From Verrucomicrobiota bacterium (GTDB lineage: Bacteria; Verrucomicrobiota; Kiritimatiellia; CAIVKH01): 64,000 nt of DNA. Of this stretch, positions 17,292 through 26,900 are shown piece after piece. Numbering within the stretch: position 1 is the first letter of the stretch; every line of letters begins with the position of its first letter. The stretch is from the NCBI GenBank assembly GCA_024233345.1, contig JACKPT010000008.1:62001-126000 (forward strand), read 5' to 3'. The notes beneath the pieces were generated by a model. That model ran no database searches, was not told where the DNA came from, and was given only the letters and a program-made list of their open reading frames with translations. A program made the position numbers and the translations under genes.

Positions 17292-18530
17292 CTACGGCGT
17301 ATCGGGAATGCCATCGATAGGATGCACAAACAACCCCGACCGGAGCTTCGGTTCAAACCAGGTGCTTTTGGGAGGCATAATCCGGTCCGCATCCGCGATC
17401 GCCATCAATTGCTCCACCGTGGTGGGGAACATGGAAAAACCGACCGCCATCTCGCCCGAGGAGACCTTGGCGGCGATGCGCTCAACACTGTCAAACCCAC
17501 CAAAATAATGCACCCGCGAATTGTTGCGCGGATCGTCGACCCCGAGTATCGGTCCGAGCACCCGGTCTTGAAGAATGCTGACATCCAGCGATGAAACCGG
17601 ATCCGCTCCATCGACATCCGGCCAGGTAAGCTCATACCACTGTTTGCCGAGAACCATGCAGGCCGCCCCCACCCTTTGCGGGCGGGACGCTTCCGTCTCG
17701 CGGACCGTCACCACCTCCCGCAACCGGGCCAGAAAGGCCTCCTCATCCAATCCATGTAAATCTTCCACCGCGCGGTTATAGGCAATCACCTTCAGGTGCG
17801 AGGCGGGAAAGAGCACGGTAAGAAACCAGTTATATTCCTCTTCACCGGTATGACCGGGGTTATTCGCCCGGCGCTGCAGCCCCGCCCGGGCCGCAGCCGC
17901 AGTCCGGTGATGACCATCCGCCACGTAGGTGCACTCTATCTTCCCAAACGCCCTCTGCATGGCGTCTGGTTCCTGAAGCTTCCAGACCGTATGGCGAATG
18001 CCATCGATAGCGGTGAAATCATAAAGGGGCGGACCCTCCTGCTCTGCCGTCATCAGAAGATCCACCGCCACCTCATCCCGATAGGTCAGAAAAATCGGAC
18101 CGGTGTTGGACCCGGTGGTCAGCACATGCTGGGTCCGGGCATCCTCCACTGGTTTCTTGGTCTTCTCGTGCTTCTTGATCCGGTTCGATTCGTAATCATC
18201 GATATGGCAGCAGGCAACCACCCCGGTTTGAACATGCTCCCCGAGTTGAATCCGGTACAGATACAAGGAGGGTTCCCGGTCGGGAATCAACCATGCTTCA
18301 TCGAGAAAGGCCTTCAAATTCGTGGCGGCAGTCTGGTGGTCGATCCCCACCGGCCATTCCGCATCCGCCGGTAAGTCTACCTCCGGCCGTTCCACGTGCA
18401 GAAAACTCTTGGGATTCCCGACCGCGAGCGCCCGGGCATCCTTTAACTCCCCGACATCATAGGGCAAACTGGCCACCTCCGAAACGCAGGACGGGGCAGG
18501 TCGATAGGTAACGAATGGTTTGATTCGCAT
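17292..18530 (-). CDS. DUF1015 family protein
   Basis: This 412-residue member of DUF1015 is of unknown biochemical function; the family is widespread in anaerobes and Bacteroidetes/PVC bacteria. Typical segments are ASLPYDV near the N-terminus, NPKSFLHVERPEVDLP, GVVACCHIDDYESNRIKKHE, CTYVADGHHRTAAAARAG and the C-terminal FVHPIDGIPD. The ADGHHR motif resembles ParB/Srx-type nucleotide-binding loops, which has led to suggestions of a kinase-like fold. The start at ATG 18530 has GGAG ten bases upstream. It converges with the pyrophosphatase gene. Confidence 0.88.
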   Translation of the reverse strand: MRIKPFVTYRPAPSCVSEVASLPYDVGELKDARALAVGNPKSFLHVERPEVDLPADAEWPVGIDHQTAATNLKAFLDEAWLIPDREPSLYLYRIQLGEHVQTGVVACCHIDDYESNRIKKHEKTKKPVEDARTQHVLTTGSNTGPIFLTYRDEVAVDLLMTAEQEGPPLYDFTAIDGIRHTVWKLQEPDAMQRAFGKIECTYVADGHHRTAAAARAGLQRRANNPGHTGEEEYNWFLTVLFPASHLKVIAYNRAVEDLHGLDEEAFLARLREVVTVRETEASRPQRVGAACMVLGKQWYELTWPDVDGADPVSSLDVSILQDRVLGPILGVDDPRNNSRVHYFGGFDSVERIAAKVSSGEMAVGFSMFPTTVEQLMAIADADRIMPPKSTWFEPKLRSGLFVHPIDGIPDTP

Positions 18531-18750
18531 GAACTGAAGCTCCCTGTTTAGAAATTCGCCACGACTGTAGCGGCAACCCACCCATCATGCCATGTTGTTT
18601 TTGAAGGAATCAATGCAGCGGACCAACCAGGAAACAAACGCTCAATGCCACCAAACAGGCGTTGGTAGTAGCGACGCCCTGGCCGGGCAGGCTGACCCGC
18701 AGGGGCACGGCGCGTTGACCTCTCCCAAGGCGGACTGACCAAGCACAACC

Positions 18751-19485
18751 TCAGGTATCCGGCTCACGTTTCGTCGTCGCCCATCCGACCTGCCGGGCCA
18801 CCCCCATCAGAATCTGGACATCTGCTTCGGACAGGCGGCCCCGCGAGAAGATGCGGCGTACTGCCATCATCATGTGGTCAGCCTTCTCCGGCTCGAAGAA
18901 TCCCACATCGTGAAGCATGGACTCCCACATTGCCAGCATGCGTTCCCGGTGTGCATGCGAAGCCTCCGGATGTTTTTCCACCGGAGGCTCATACCCTCCC
19001 CCGGCCAGAAATAATTCATAACAACACACCAGCACCGCCTGTGAAAGATTCAGGGAGGGATAGTCCGGTGACGAGGGAATCCGAAGAATCTGGGTACAAA
19101 GGGCGACCTCCTCATTGCTCAATCCGCTGTCTTCTGCGCCAAAGATCACCGCAACCGGAGCCGAGTGGGCGGACGCCAGAAACGTTGGCGCCCACGAGCG
19201 CGGGGTTTCCGAATGGAGCCGGTACACCCCTTCGCGGCCGGTCGTTCCCGCCACCTGGACGCAATCCGCGACCGCCGAAGCCAGATCCGAAGCCTCCACC
19301 CGGGCATCCAGTATATCCCGGGCATTCACCGCCATCATCCGGGCTTCCGCCCAATCCACGCTCGCCTGTGGCGCCACCAGGACCAGCTTGGATAGCCCCA
19401 TGTTTTTCATGGCACGGCATACCGACCCGATGTTCCCCCCATACATCGGCCTGACCAATACCACCCGTATGTTCTCCAGCGACAT
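18751..19485 (-). CDS. trmJ: tRNA 2'-O-methyltransferase of the TrmJ/TrmH (SPOUT) family
   Basis: The protein has about 244 residues. It begins SLENIRVVLVRPMYGGNIGS, the hallmark N-terminus of TrmJ, which methylates the ribose of residue 32 in tRNAs. Further conserved blocks are AVIFGAEDSGLSNEEVALC and IPSSPDYPSLNLSQAVLVCC, forming the trefoil-knot SAM site. The C-terminal helical extension (MLAMWESMLHDVGF to the end) is also typical of TrmJ. Start codons at 19539 and 19506 are possible, but ATG 19485 best matches the family. It is divergent from the hybrid histidine kinase gene. About 220 bases separate it from DUF1015 and show nothing I recognise. Confidence 0.88.
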   Translation of the reverse strand: MSLENIRVVLVRPMYGGNIGSVCRAMKNMGLSKLVLVAPQASVDWAEARMMAVNARDILDARVEASDLASAVADCVQVAGTTGREGVYRLHSETPRSWAPTFLASAHSAPVAVIFGAEDSGLSNEEVALCTQILRIPSSPDYPSLNLSQAVLVCCYELFLAGGGYEPPVEKHPEASHAHRERMLAMWESMLHDVGFFEPEKADHMMMAVRRIFSRGRLSEADVQILMGVARQVGWATTKREPDT

Positions 19486-19593
19486 GTCCGCGAGTCTGCC
19501 AGACATCCGGTCCCGTGGAAAGCCCCACGCGCTTGACATCCCATGAACCAGTTCACATCATCGGAGTAGAGTGATCTGTATAGAGAACTCATC

Positions 19594-21660
19594 ATGGAAG
19601 AACGGGAACCATCCCAGACCACAGGGGGAACAACACCCTTGCTGGACGGAGCGCTGATTGAAGCGTTCCTCAATCATATCCCCTCCCTGGCCATTCAGGG
19701 CTATCGCGAGGACGGAACCATTTTCTACTGGAACCGGGCCAGTGAACGCATTTACGGCTATTCTGTATCCGAGGCAATCGGCGGGAACCTCCTCCACCTA
19801 ATTATCCCTCCGCCAATGCGAGAGGAAGCCCGGGCCAGCCTTCAACACGCCGCGCAAACCGGAGAGGCCCGGCCCGCCGGGGAACTCACCCTGTTCAACA
19901 AGGAGGGCTGCCCGGTTCATGTCTACTCCAACCACATGGTCATCAAGGCCGTGACTGGGGAAACCCGCTTTTATTGTCTGGATGTCGATCTGACCGAGAG
20001 CAAGGACCTGGAGCACCGGTTGCGGACGATCAACCATACCCTGTTGGAATTTCGCGAAAGCCCTCAGAAGAACATCCAGAAACTCACTGAGCTCATGGGA
20101 ACGCTTCTGCATGCGGATTGTGTCCTGTATAATCGGGCACAACGCGACCTCTTGTGCACCGTGGCGGCGTGGCACCCCCCCGCCGATTTGCTGATGGAGG
20201 ATTCCGCCGAGGGGCACCTCTGCAGGGAAGTCATCGCCCGGGGTGGACAGACCCCCCTCGTCGTCCGCGACCTCCCCAACACATCGTTTGCCCAATCGGA
20301 CCCCAACATCCACAAATACAAGCTGAAAACGTATGTGGGACATCCGGTGATCAGCAACCATCGAACCATCGGAAGCCTGTGCGCGCTATTTCTCCAGGAT
20401 ATCGAGCCCACCTCCAAAGATCTCGAAGTCCTGAGCCTGCTCGCAGCCGCCATTGGCATGGAGGAAGAGCGGGGCAGCCTTCGTGACCATCTGCTCAGAA
20501 CCCAGAAACAGGAGGCGATCGGACGGCTCGCCGGCGGGGTCGCCCATGACGTGAACAATATCCTCACCGCCCTGTCGGGGTTCACCGAGTTTATCGAAAT
20601 GGATGCCGGGGATGACCCGATCCTCGCCCCTCACCTCCGCGGCATCCAGACCTGTATCCAGCGCATCTCACTGCTCGCCAACCAGCTTCTCACCTTCTCC
20701 CAGCGGCGGGAGTTGCAGATGAGCATGCTCGATCTGAATCAGGTCGTTCGGGATGCCAAGCCCATGATGGAGCATACCCTGGGTGACCTGTTCGGCATTG
20801 CCCTGTCCCTCGATCCGGAGCCTTGCTACACCAACGGTGATACCGAACATCTGGAGCAGGTGCTTTTGAGTCTTGCCCTCAACGCCAAGGAGGCGATGAG
20901 AGAACCGGGCGCCATCGAGGTCGGAACCCTGGCCACCCCCCGCACCATCGAAGAACTCGAGGGTCTGGTCGAAGCTCCCGCCACCCCCAAAACCACCACC
21001 TATGTCACGCTCTTTGTCCGGGATACCGGGGTGGGGATGAGCCAGGAAACCCGGGACAAAATTTTTGAGCCGTTCTTTTCCACCAAGGAATTCGGGCAGA
21101 GTACCGGTCTCGGGCTACCCACCGTCTATGGGATTGTCCGCCAGCATCGAGGGCTGATCGGCATCAACAGCCTGCCCGATCAGGGAACCACCTTCTTCAT
21201 CTACCTGCCCACCAATCAACCGACCACTTTTGAAGGACCAAGACGCGGGATGGGAAGCGCCGAAACCCTGCCGGGAACCAAACCCACGGTCCTGCTGGTC
21301 GAGGATGACCCATCGATTCTTATCATCCTGCAAAAAAGCCTGGAACAGGCGGGCTTCCCGGTGCATACCGCGCCGAACGCCGAGAAGGCGCTCGAGTTGC
21401 TGCAACAGAAAACCATCCCGCTGCAATTCCTGATCACCGACATCGTGATGCCGGGGATGAATGGCAAGGAACTGGCCGACACCCTCCGAACCCACATTCC
21501 CGGCCTGCCCGTCCTCTTCATGACCGGCTACATCCCGGAAAAAGTCGAAGCCTGCGGCCTGAACCTTGAACACGACCACATCCTCTACAAACCCTTCATG
21601 CCCCGCCAGGTCATCGAAAAAATCAATCAGGTGCTCAAGCAACCTGTTTCACGCGGTTGA
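19594..21660 (+). CDS. soluble hybrid sensor histidine kinase (PAS-GAF-HisKA-HATPase-REC)
   Basis: The protein has 688 residues and no membrane segment. A PAS domain (about 20-140, NRASERIYGYSVSEAIGGN) and a GAF domain (about 150-300) precede the dimerisation helix with the phospho-acceptor in GRLAGGVAHDVNNILTALSG (His 318). The ATPase domain has the N-box LSLALNAKEAM, G1 RDTGVGMSQETRDKIFEPFF and G2 STGLGLPTVYGIV. A C-terminal receiver (about 570-685) has the acceptor Asp 616 in FLITDIVMPGMNG. Similar kinases pass phosphate between their own domains or to a separate response regulator; none is adjacent. The signal is unknown. Confidence 0.92.
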   Translation: MEEREPSQTTGGTTPLLDGALIEAFLNHIPSLAIQGYREDGTIFYWNRASERIYGYSVSEAIGGNLLHLIIPPPMREEARASLQHAAQTGEARPAGELTLFNKEGCPVHVYSNHMVIKAVTGETRFYCLDVDLTESKDLEHRLRTINHTLLEFRESPQKNIQKLTELMGTLLHADCVLYNRAQRDLLCTVAAWHPPADLLMEDSAEGHLCREVIARGGQTPLVVRDLPNTSFAQSDPNIHKYKLKTYVGHPVISNHRTIGSLCALFLQDIEPTSKDLEVLSLLAAAIGMEEERGSLRDHLLRTQKQEAIGRLAGGVAHDVNNILTALSGFTEFIEMDAGDDPILAPHLRGIQTCIQRISLLANQLLTFSQRRELQMSMLDLNQVVRDAKPMMEHTLGDLFGIALSLDPEPCYTNGDTEHLEQVLLSLALNAKEAMREPGAIEVGTLATPRTIEELEGLVEAPATPKTTTYVTLFVRDTGVGMSQETRDKIFEPFFSTKEFGQSTGLGLPTVYGIVRQHRGLIGINSLPDQGTTFFIYLPTNQPTTFEGPRRGMGSAETLPGTKPTVLLVEDDPSILIILQKSLEQAGFPVHTAPNAEKALELLQQKTIPLQFLITDIVMPGMNGKELADTLRTHIPGLPVLFMTGYIPEKVEACGLNLEHDHILYKPFMPRQVIEKINQVLKQPVSRG

Positions 21661-21740
21661 CGGCCTGATGCCGACGCCCAACATCTCCGGGGCCGACGCC
21701 TGGAGGATCGTCCCGGAGATACCCCCCGCGAACGCCGTGT

Positions 21741-23954
21741 TTATTCCGCCTTGGCCGCCTGATAGGTTTCAGCGGCGTGGGGCCAGGCATTGGGGAGTTC
21801 CTTCAGGATTTCCGGCGGGAACTTCTGCCAGCGCTCTTCGTTCCACTGGGTGATGGTTTCGGCAAGGATCTCCTGCTGGGTCAGCCAGGACTCCGGCAAT
21901 TCGGTCTTGGCGCTGACCAGTTGGCGAATATAGACGAGAAAGTGCCCCCAGGAATTAGCCGCGTCCCGGGCCTGGCCGGCGGCTTGTTGGGTGAGGGCGG
22001 CTTTGCCGAGTACCTCGACGGGAAACTGCGCGGCGGCATTCTGGATACCGCCGATGATCTGATCCATCACGTGGTTGATGACCGCGCGCTTGATTTCATC
22101 GTCGGGCGCAAGATCCGGCGCTTTGCCGGTCGGCGGGGTATCGATGGTAAGAGCAGCCCGGCTGGATGCGATGCGGGGAGCGCCGACGACCAGGGGCTGA
22201 TACGTCAGTTCTTCACTTTCCACCGCGAGATCCTTGAAGCTCATCTGCTCGTTGGGGAAGACATCATCGAGGTAGTACACCTGGGTCACCGGCATATTGG
22301 GTTGCTCGCGGGAAACCTTCACCGCGATCCGGGCCTGTTTGCGGTGAACAGTCTTGATCCAGGGATAGAGATGAATTTCCTGCTGATAGGCAATCTTGGG
22401 GGCACCATCCTTCAAGCCAGCCATCGGGTTGGGTACCTCTACAATGCGATCTGTACCCACTTCCTGATACCCGCGCTCCAGCTCCACCGGGGGCACAATA
22501 TCCACATTGACCTTCTTCTCCATAATCCCGCTCAACAGGATATCGGTGGGCATCCGACTCCCGATCGACTCAGGCGTGAGGGACTTGGGCGCCGGGACAT
22601 CCAACCCCCAGGCAATGCCATTGCCGGGCAGGGAAAGATACCGGCAACGGGTCCGGATCTGGAAACCGAGATTTTCATAGTCCTCGGTAACCGCAGGCAC
22701 AAAGTCGGTAATCAATAATCGGCGGGCCACGAGGTTTTCGACCCGGGCGGTGACATCGGCCGCAGTTTGGTCAGCCTGACCGACCAGCGTGGCTACCGAC
22801 GCCGGAAGTTCGAGGCTTTGCGCGAGGGCAAAATCATAAAATTCCCGGCTCATCCGACTGGCAATGAAGGCAAGACCAAACCGGTCATTGTAAAAGGCAT
22901 CATTGGCAAGTTCGAGGAGATGGCGGACCGCATCTTCAACCGTCAGGCGATAGGCCTCCAGCACGCGGGCAGCGGCATCGCTGTCACGCAGCGCGGCAAT
23001 CGCGGCAATCTGAGTCAGGGTGGAACGGGTCAACTGATAGCCGGTCCAATAGTCCTGGGCGGCGGCATGGAGGCGAATGGATTCGGCCCAGGTGGCGGCA
23101 CTGACCGAGAGAATCTTTGCCCGTTGAGAAGTCAGGGTGGCGAGGGCTTTCTTGTCGCTGATCGGCAGGCGCTGGTCGCGCAAGACTTGATCCACCGCAT
23201 CGAGGCGGCCAATCACATCGCTCAAGCTCTGCTCGGCAGCCGCAACCTTGTCGAGGGAGGACTTCTTCGTGCCGAAGTCCCCCTCAATGGCCTGGACCTG
23301 ATCCAGCGCTTTGCCCATATCGGCGACCATGGTATCCACAAACTTCTGCTGGAACTGCCGGGCCGTTTTGAGGATGGCGGCACTCTTGGGAGATTTATCC
23401 AGCGCATCGAGGACCGCGAGATAGGCAGCACCCCAGTTCTGAGCCTTGGCCTGCTGCTCGGCTTCCCGGATTGCCGCAGCGACCTGTTCGGTGAGCTGGC
23501 TGACCACCGCCTTGGCCGTGGCCAGATCCTCGCCCCATGCCGGGAGGGCAGTGGCACCATCGAGTTTGAGTACATCCGGGTTGCGCCGGATGAATTCGGC
23601 AATCACCTGAGTGTCCTTGATCGTCTTCAATTCGGGCGCGGTTTTATAGGCGTCCCGGTCAATCTCGATTGTGCGCGAAAGGGCCTCGACATAGTCGGTC
23701 CAGTCCTCGAGACCGATGTCCGGTGAAGCCGGCCGCTTGCCCTGTATTTTTTCAAAGGCTCGGGCAGCAATTCGCTCGGCGGCTTGTTGCCGGGCGGGTT
23801 CCCGGCCCAGAGCGCTGAAGACGAGATAGGCGGCTTCGTCATTCTGAACCTTCTGGACATCCGCAAGTTTAGGGGTGGCACACCCGGCCAGCAGGACGAT
23901 CCCCGCCGCCGCGAGGGTCCTTCCCGTCCAACGCATCCATGTTTTCATTTTCAT
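21741..23954 (-). CDS. large predicted lipoprotein of the pilus/phosphosignalling operon
   Basis: The protein has about 737 residues, with a signal peptide and lipobox LAAAGIVLLAGCATPK, so it should be lipid-anchored after processing at Cys. The mature part is mainly helical for 480 residues (many Ala/Glu/Gln-rich heptads) followed by a more beta-rich stretch. I recognise no domain. ATG 23954 is chosen because AAGGAG lies seven bases upstream; an ATG two codons later is also possible. It is the last gene of the leftward operon that starts with the second CpaF-like ATPase. The pilus locus lacks a recognised secretin or pilotin in this window, so an envelope role for this lipoprotein is plausible but only inferred. 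Confidence 0.8.
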   Translation of the reverse strand: MKMKTWMRWTGRTLAAAGIVLLAGCATPKLADVQKVQNDEAAYLVFSALGREPARQQAAERIAARAFEKIQGKRPASPDIGLEDWTDYVEALSRTIEIDRDAYKTAPELKTIKDTQVIAEFIRRNPDVLKLDGATALPAWGEDLATAKAVVSQLTEQVAAAIREAEQQAKAQNWGAAYLAVLDALDKSPKSAAILKTARQFQQKFVDTMVADMGKALDQVQAIEGDFGTKKSSLDKVAAAEQSLSDVIGRLDAVDQVLRDQRLPISDKKALATLTSQRAKILSVSAATWAESIRLHAAAQDYWTGYQLTRSTLTQIAAIAALRDSDAAARVLEAYRLTVEDAVRHLLELANDAFYNDRFGLAFIASRMSREFYDFALAQSLELPASVATLVGQADQTAADVTARVENLVARRLLITDFVPAVTEDYENLGFQIRTRCRYLSLPGNGIAWGLDVPAPKSLTPESIGSRMPTDILLSGIMEKKVNVDIVPPVELERGYQEVGTDRIVEVPNPMAGLKDGAPKIAYQQEIHLYPWIKTVHRKQARIAVKVSREQPNMPVTQVYYLDDVFPNEQMSFKDLAVESEELTYQPLVVGAPRIASSRAALTIDTPPTGKAPDLAPDDEIKRAVINHVMDQIIGGIQNAAAQFPVEVLGKAALTQQAAGQARDAANSWGHFLVYIRQLVSAKTELPESWLTQQEILAETITQWNEERWQKFPPEILKELPNAWPHAAETYQAAKAE

Positions 23955-23990
23955 TCCAGTCTCCTTGGTCACCGGCTAACGGCTGGTGGT

Positions 23991-26900
23991 TTATTCCATT
24001 GGTTGGGGTACAACGCGGGTTACATCGGCACGCGAAAAAGGCACGGGCAGCAACACCCGGAACCCGACCATGCCTCCCGGTTCATCGAGGCGGGCGGGGC
24101 GGAACTCAGGCAGCACCGCAGCGGCGGCTTTACTGCCGGCGTGACCGCCCTTGGTCACCCAGGCTGGCGCTACCGCCTTGCCCGGTTCGGGTCCGACCGG
24201 AATTTCCATACAGATTTCCGCGACATTGCCACACAGATCGCGGAAGCCCAAAGGATAGACCGGACTCTGAGCGCTGGACCGGGGTTGGTCCTTGTACAGA
24301 AAATAGACCAGCCCATCGCCGGTCAGACCGTTCTTCATTCGTTCCCAAGATTGATTGCCGGGCTGGGGTTCCAGGTCAAAGCCATAGCGGGCAGCCAGCA
24401 CCCACTCCTCCACCGAGGGCAGGCGGAAGCCAATTCGGTCGGGCAGCAGGGTCCAGGTGCCGGACTCGTCCTTCTGATACAGTGGCAACAGGCCGGCACG
24501 CAGGCTCATCCAATTGCAAAACTCCACCGCCTCCTCCATGCCCACAGTCTGATAGGGTCGGGTGGGTTCCCCCTGGGTGCGTTCAAAATCCACCTGTCCG
24601 GAGAACCACTTGCCTTCCGGATCCGGATTCTGCCGGGCATCGTCGCGATAAATCCGCAGCGCTTCGATCGGCGCTTCAATTTCCATCAGATAAAACGGCT
24701 GGCCGGATTGTCCCTTTGCATCCGCCCAGTCCGGAACCAGCGGCATGGCCAGCTCCAAACTTCGGAAAATTTTTCCCTCGGAGTTTTTCGATTGGAGGGT
24801 GACGGTGAGCCCGCGCGGCAAGGTCTTTGCCCGCATGGACTGCCCGGCTGGAGAGGCGAACAGGACATCCAAAAAACCGGCCCCGGAGGTGTTCCAGGTC
24901 AAGGCGGACGCACCCAGCAGGGGCCAGTCACCAACCAGCGAGCCATCCGGCAAGGCATCCAACCACTCCTTGGCCTGTTTGGCTGCGGTGGCTTGCCAGT
25001 CGATTTTTTTCGTGGAAGTATCCGCAGTCATACTGACCGCGTGATAAACACTCTCCCGGGTGATGGCGTGGAAATAGCGGTCCTTGCGGCCCAGGGATTC
25101 GCTGACCGCATATTCCGCCATTTTCAGCCAGAATCGTTGTAATTCTCGAAGGACACTGGCCTGGGTGAGCACTCTGGGCTCGGTGACCGCGCGCAGATGG
25201 CCATCCATTTCCCGAATGCGCTGGTGGATATCGCGCTGAAAACTGTCGTAGCCGTAGGAGACCGGGTATAGTCGGTGAAGCACCTCGATTTGCCGGACCA
25301 ATCGCAGCGCCTCCTCCTGAATCGGGTCGGGGGCTGCGGTTTGTGCGACGGGGGGCGGTTCTGGTTGGGGCACGGGCTTGGCCACGGGTTCCGGTTCGGG
25401 CTCCAACTCGGTTGAAGGGGCATAGACCACCGGAGCGGTGACTGATTCCGCCGGGGTTGCCGGAGCCACCTGGGGCTGGGGTTTCGCTTGCTTCTGCTGT
25501 TGAAGCCACCACCAGCCACCGCCCCCGGCAGCCGCCAGCAAAATCAGCAACGCCAGCACCACCGGGGTCCGGCTTTTCGACGTCTCACCGACCGCCTTGA
25601 TTTCCGGCAGGTCCTCTACCGGGGCTTCCGGCAAGGCCGGCGGCGCCGCGGCGGCCCAGGCGTCGTGATCCAGCTTAAACCGTTCGGAGCCCAGCTTCAG
25701 TAATTCCTCGTAGACCACATGGGCGTCATTCGGGCGTTCGGACGGAGACCGGGAACACATCCGTTTGACCAGAGAAGCCAGCTCCGGATAGACCTCGAAG
25801 ACCGAATCGGAAAACCCAATGGTGTGTTTGGAGGTTCCGTTGGCGCGGGCGAGTAATTCGGGATATGCCTCCCGGTCGTCACGGGGAAGGCGTGGCATTG
25901 CCGGTCCGCCGGTGATGGCTTCATACAGGCTGAGGCCGAGGGCAAACAGGTCGGAACGAGGAGCGCCTCGGGCATTTTCGATCAACAACTCCGGCGCCAT
26001 GAAATCCCAGGACCCCGGTACATTCCCGGTCGTTTTGGTTCCGGTCAGATCCCGGGCCACCCCGAGATCCATGATGCAGGCATTTTCCGGTTTGCCGGCC
26101 GGGGCATAGAGGTTGGCCGGTTTGATATCCCGATGAATGATTCCTTCAAAGTGCAGATGTCCGAGCGCGGCGGTATAGCGCAGGAACATCGGGATGACCT
26201 CGGCCAGCGGCAACCCGGCGGGGTTGTCCTTGATCCGGTCGCGTAAGCTGCAACCGGGCATGCCGTCGAGGTAATCCATCACCAGAAAATAGCTCGCGGT
26301 CCGGGCATCGCCCCCGCTCTGGAAAAAGTCCTGGTACTCCACAATGCCGGGATGGCGGCTCTTCGCGAGGACCTTGGCCTCCTTGACAAATTTTTCTCCG
26401 GACCGGTCGGGAAACAACCGTTTGATCGCGACGAGCATGCCGTCGCTTTTCCGCCTCGCCTTATAGACCTCCCCGAAGGCTCCGGCCCCGAGGCCGTCGA
26501 GCAGTTCGTACTGGTCCTTGCCTTCATGGGTGATCAACCGGTACGACAGGGATTTCAATTCCTCCCGCACCTCCGCATACGACTGAAAGCGGTTTTCTCG
26601 GTCGACCGAGAGACCGCGATCGACAAATTTCGACAGGTGGGCCACCACCCGGAAAACGATTGGCGCGTGGGAGACCGGGGGTGCCTTGGTTTTCCAGCGG
26701 GACAGATATTCGAGGTCGGCCCGTTCCCCGAATTTGGGATAGGGCAACCGGCCGGTCAGCATTTCGTAGAAGCAGACAAACAAACCGAAAATATCGCTGA
26801 CCACATCCCCGTGAAAGGCGGTGTCCGCCACGGCAAATTCGGGGGCCATATAGTCAAATGAGCCCAGCATTCCGGTTTTGGTCTGGGACTCCTCCTCCTC

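Noticed and set aside
21683..21720. Terminator after the hybrid histidine kinase
   Set aside because: Arms ATCTCCGGG and CCCGGAGAT pair, but the loop is 20 bases and no T-tract follows on either strand.
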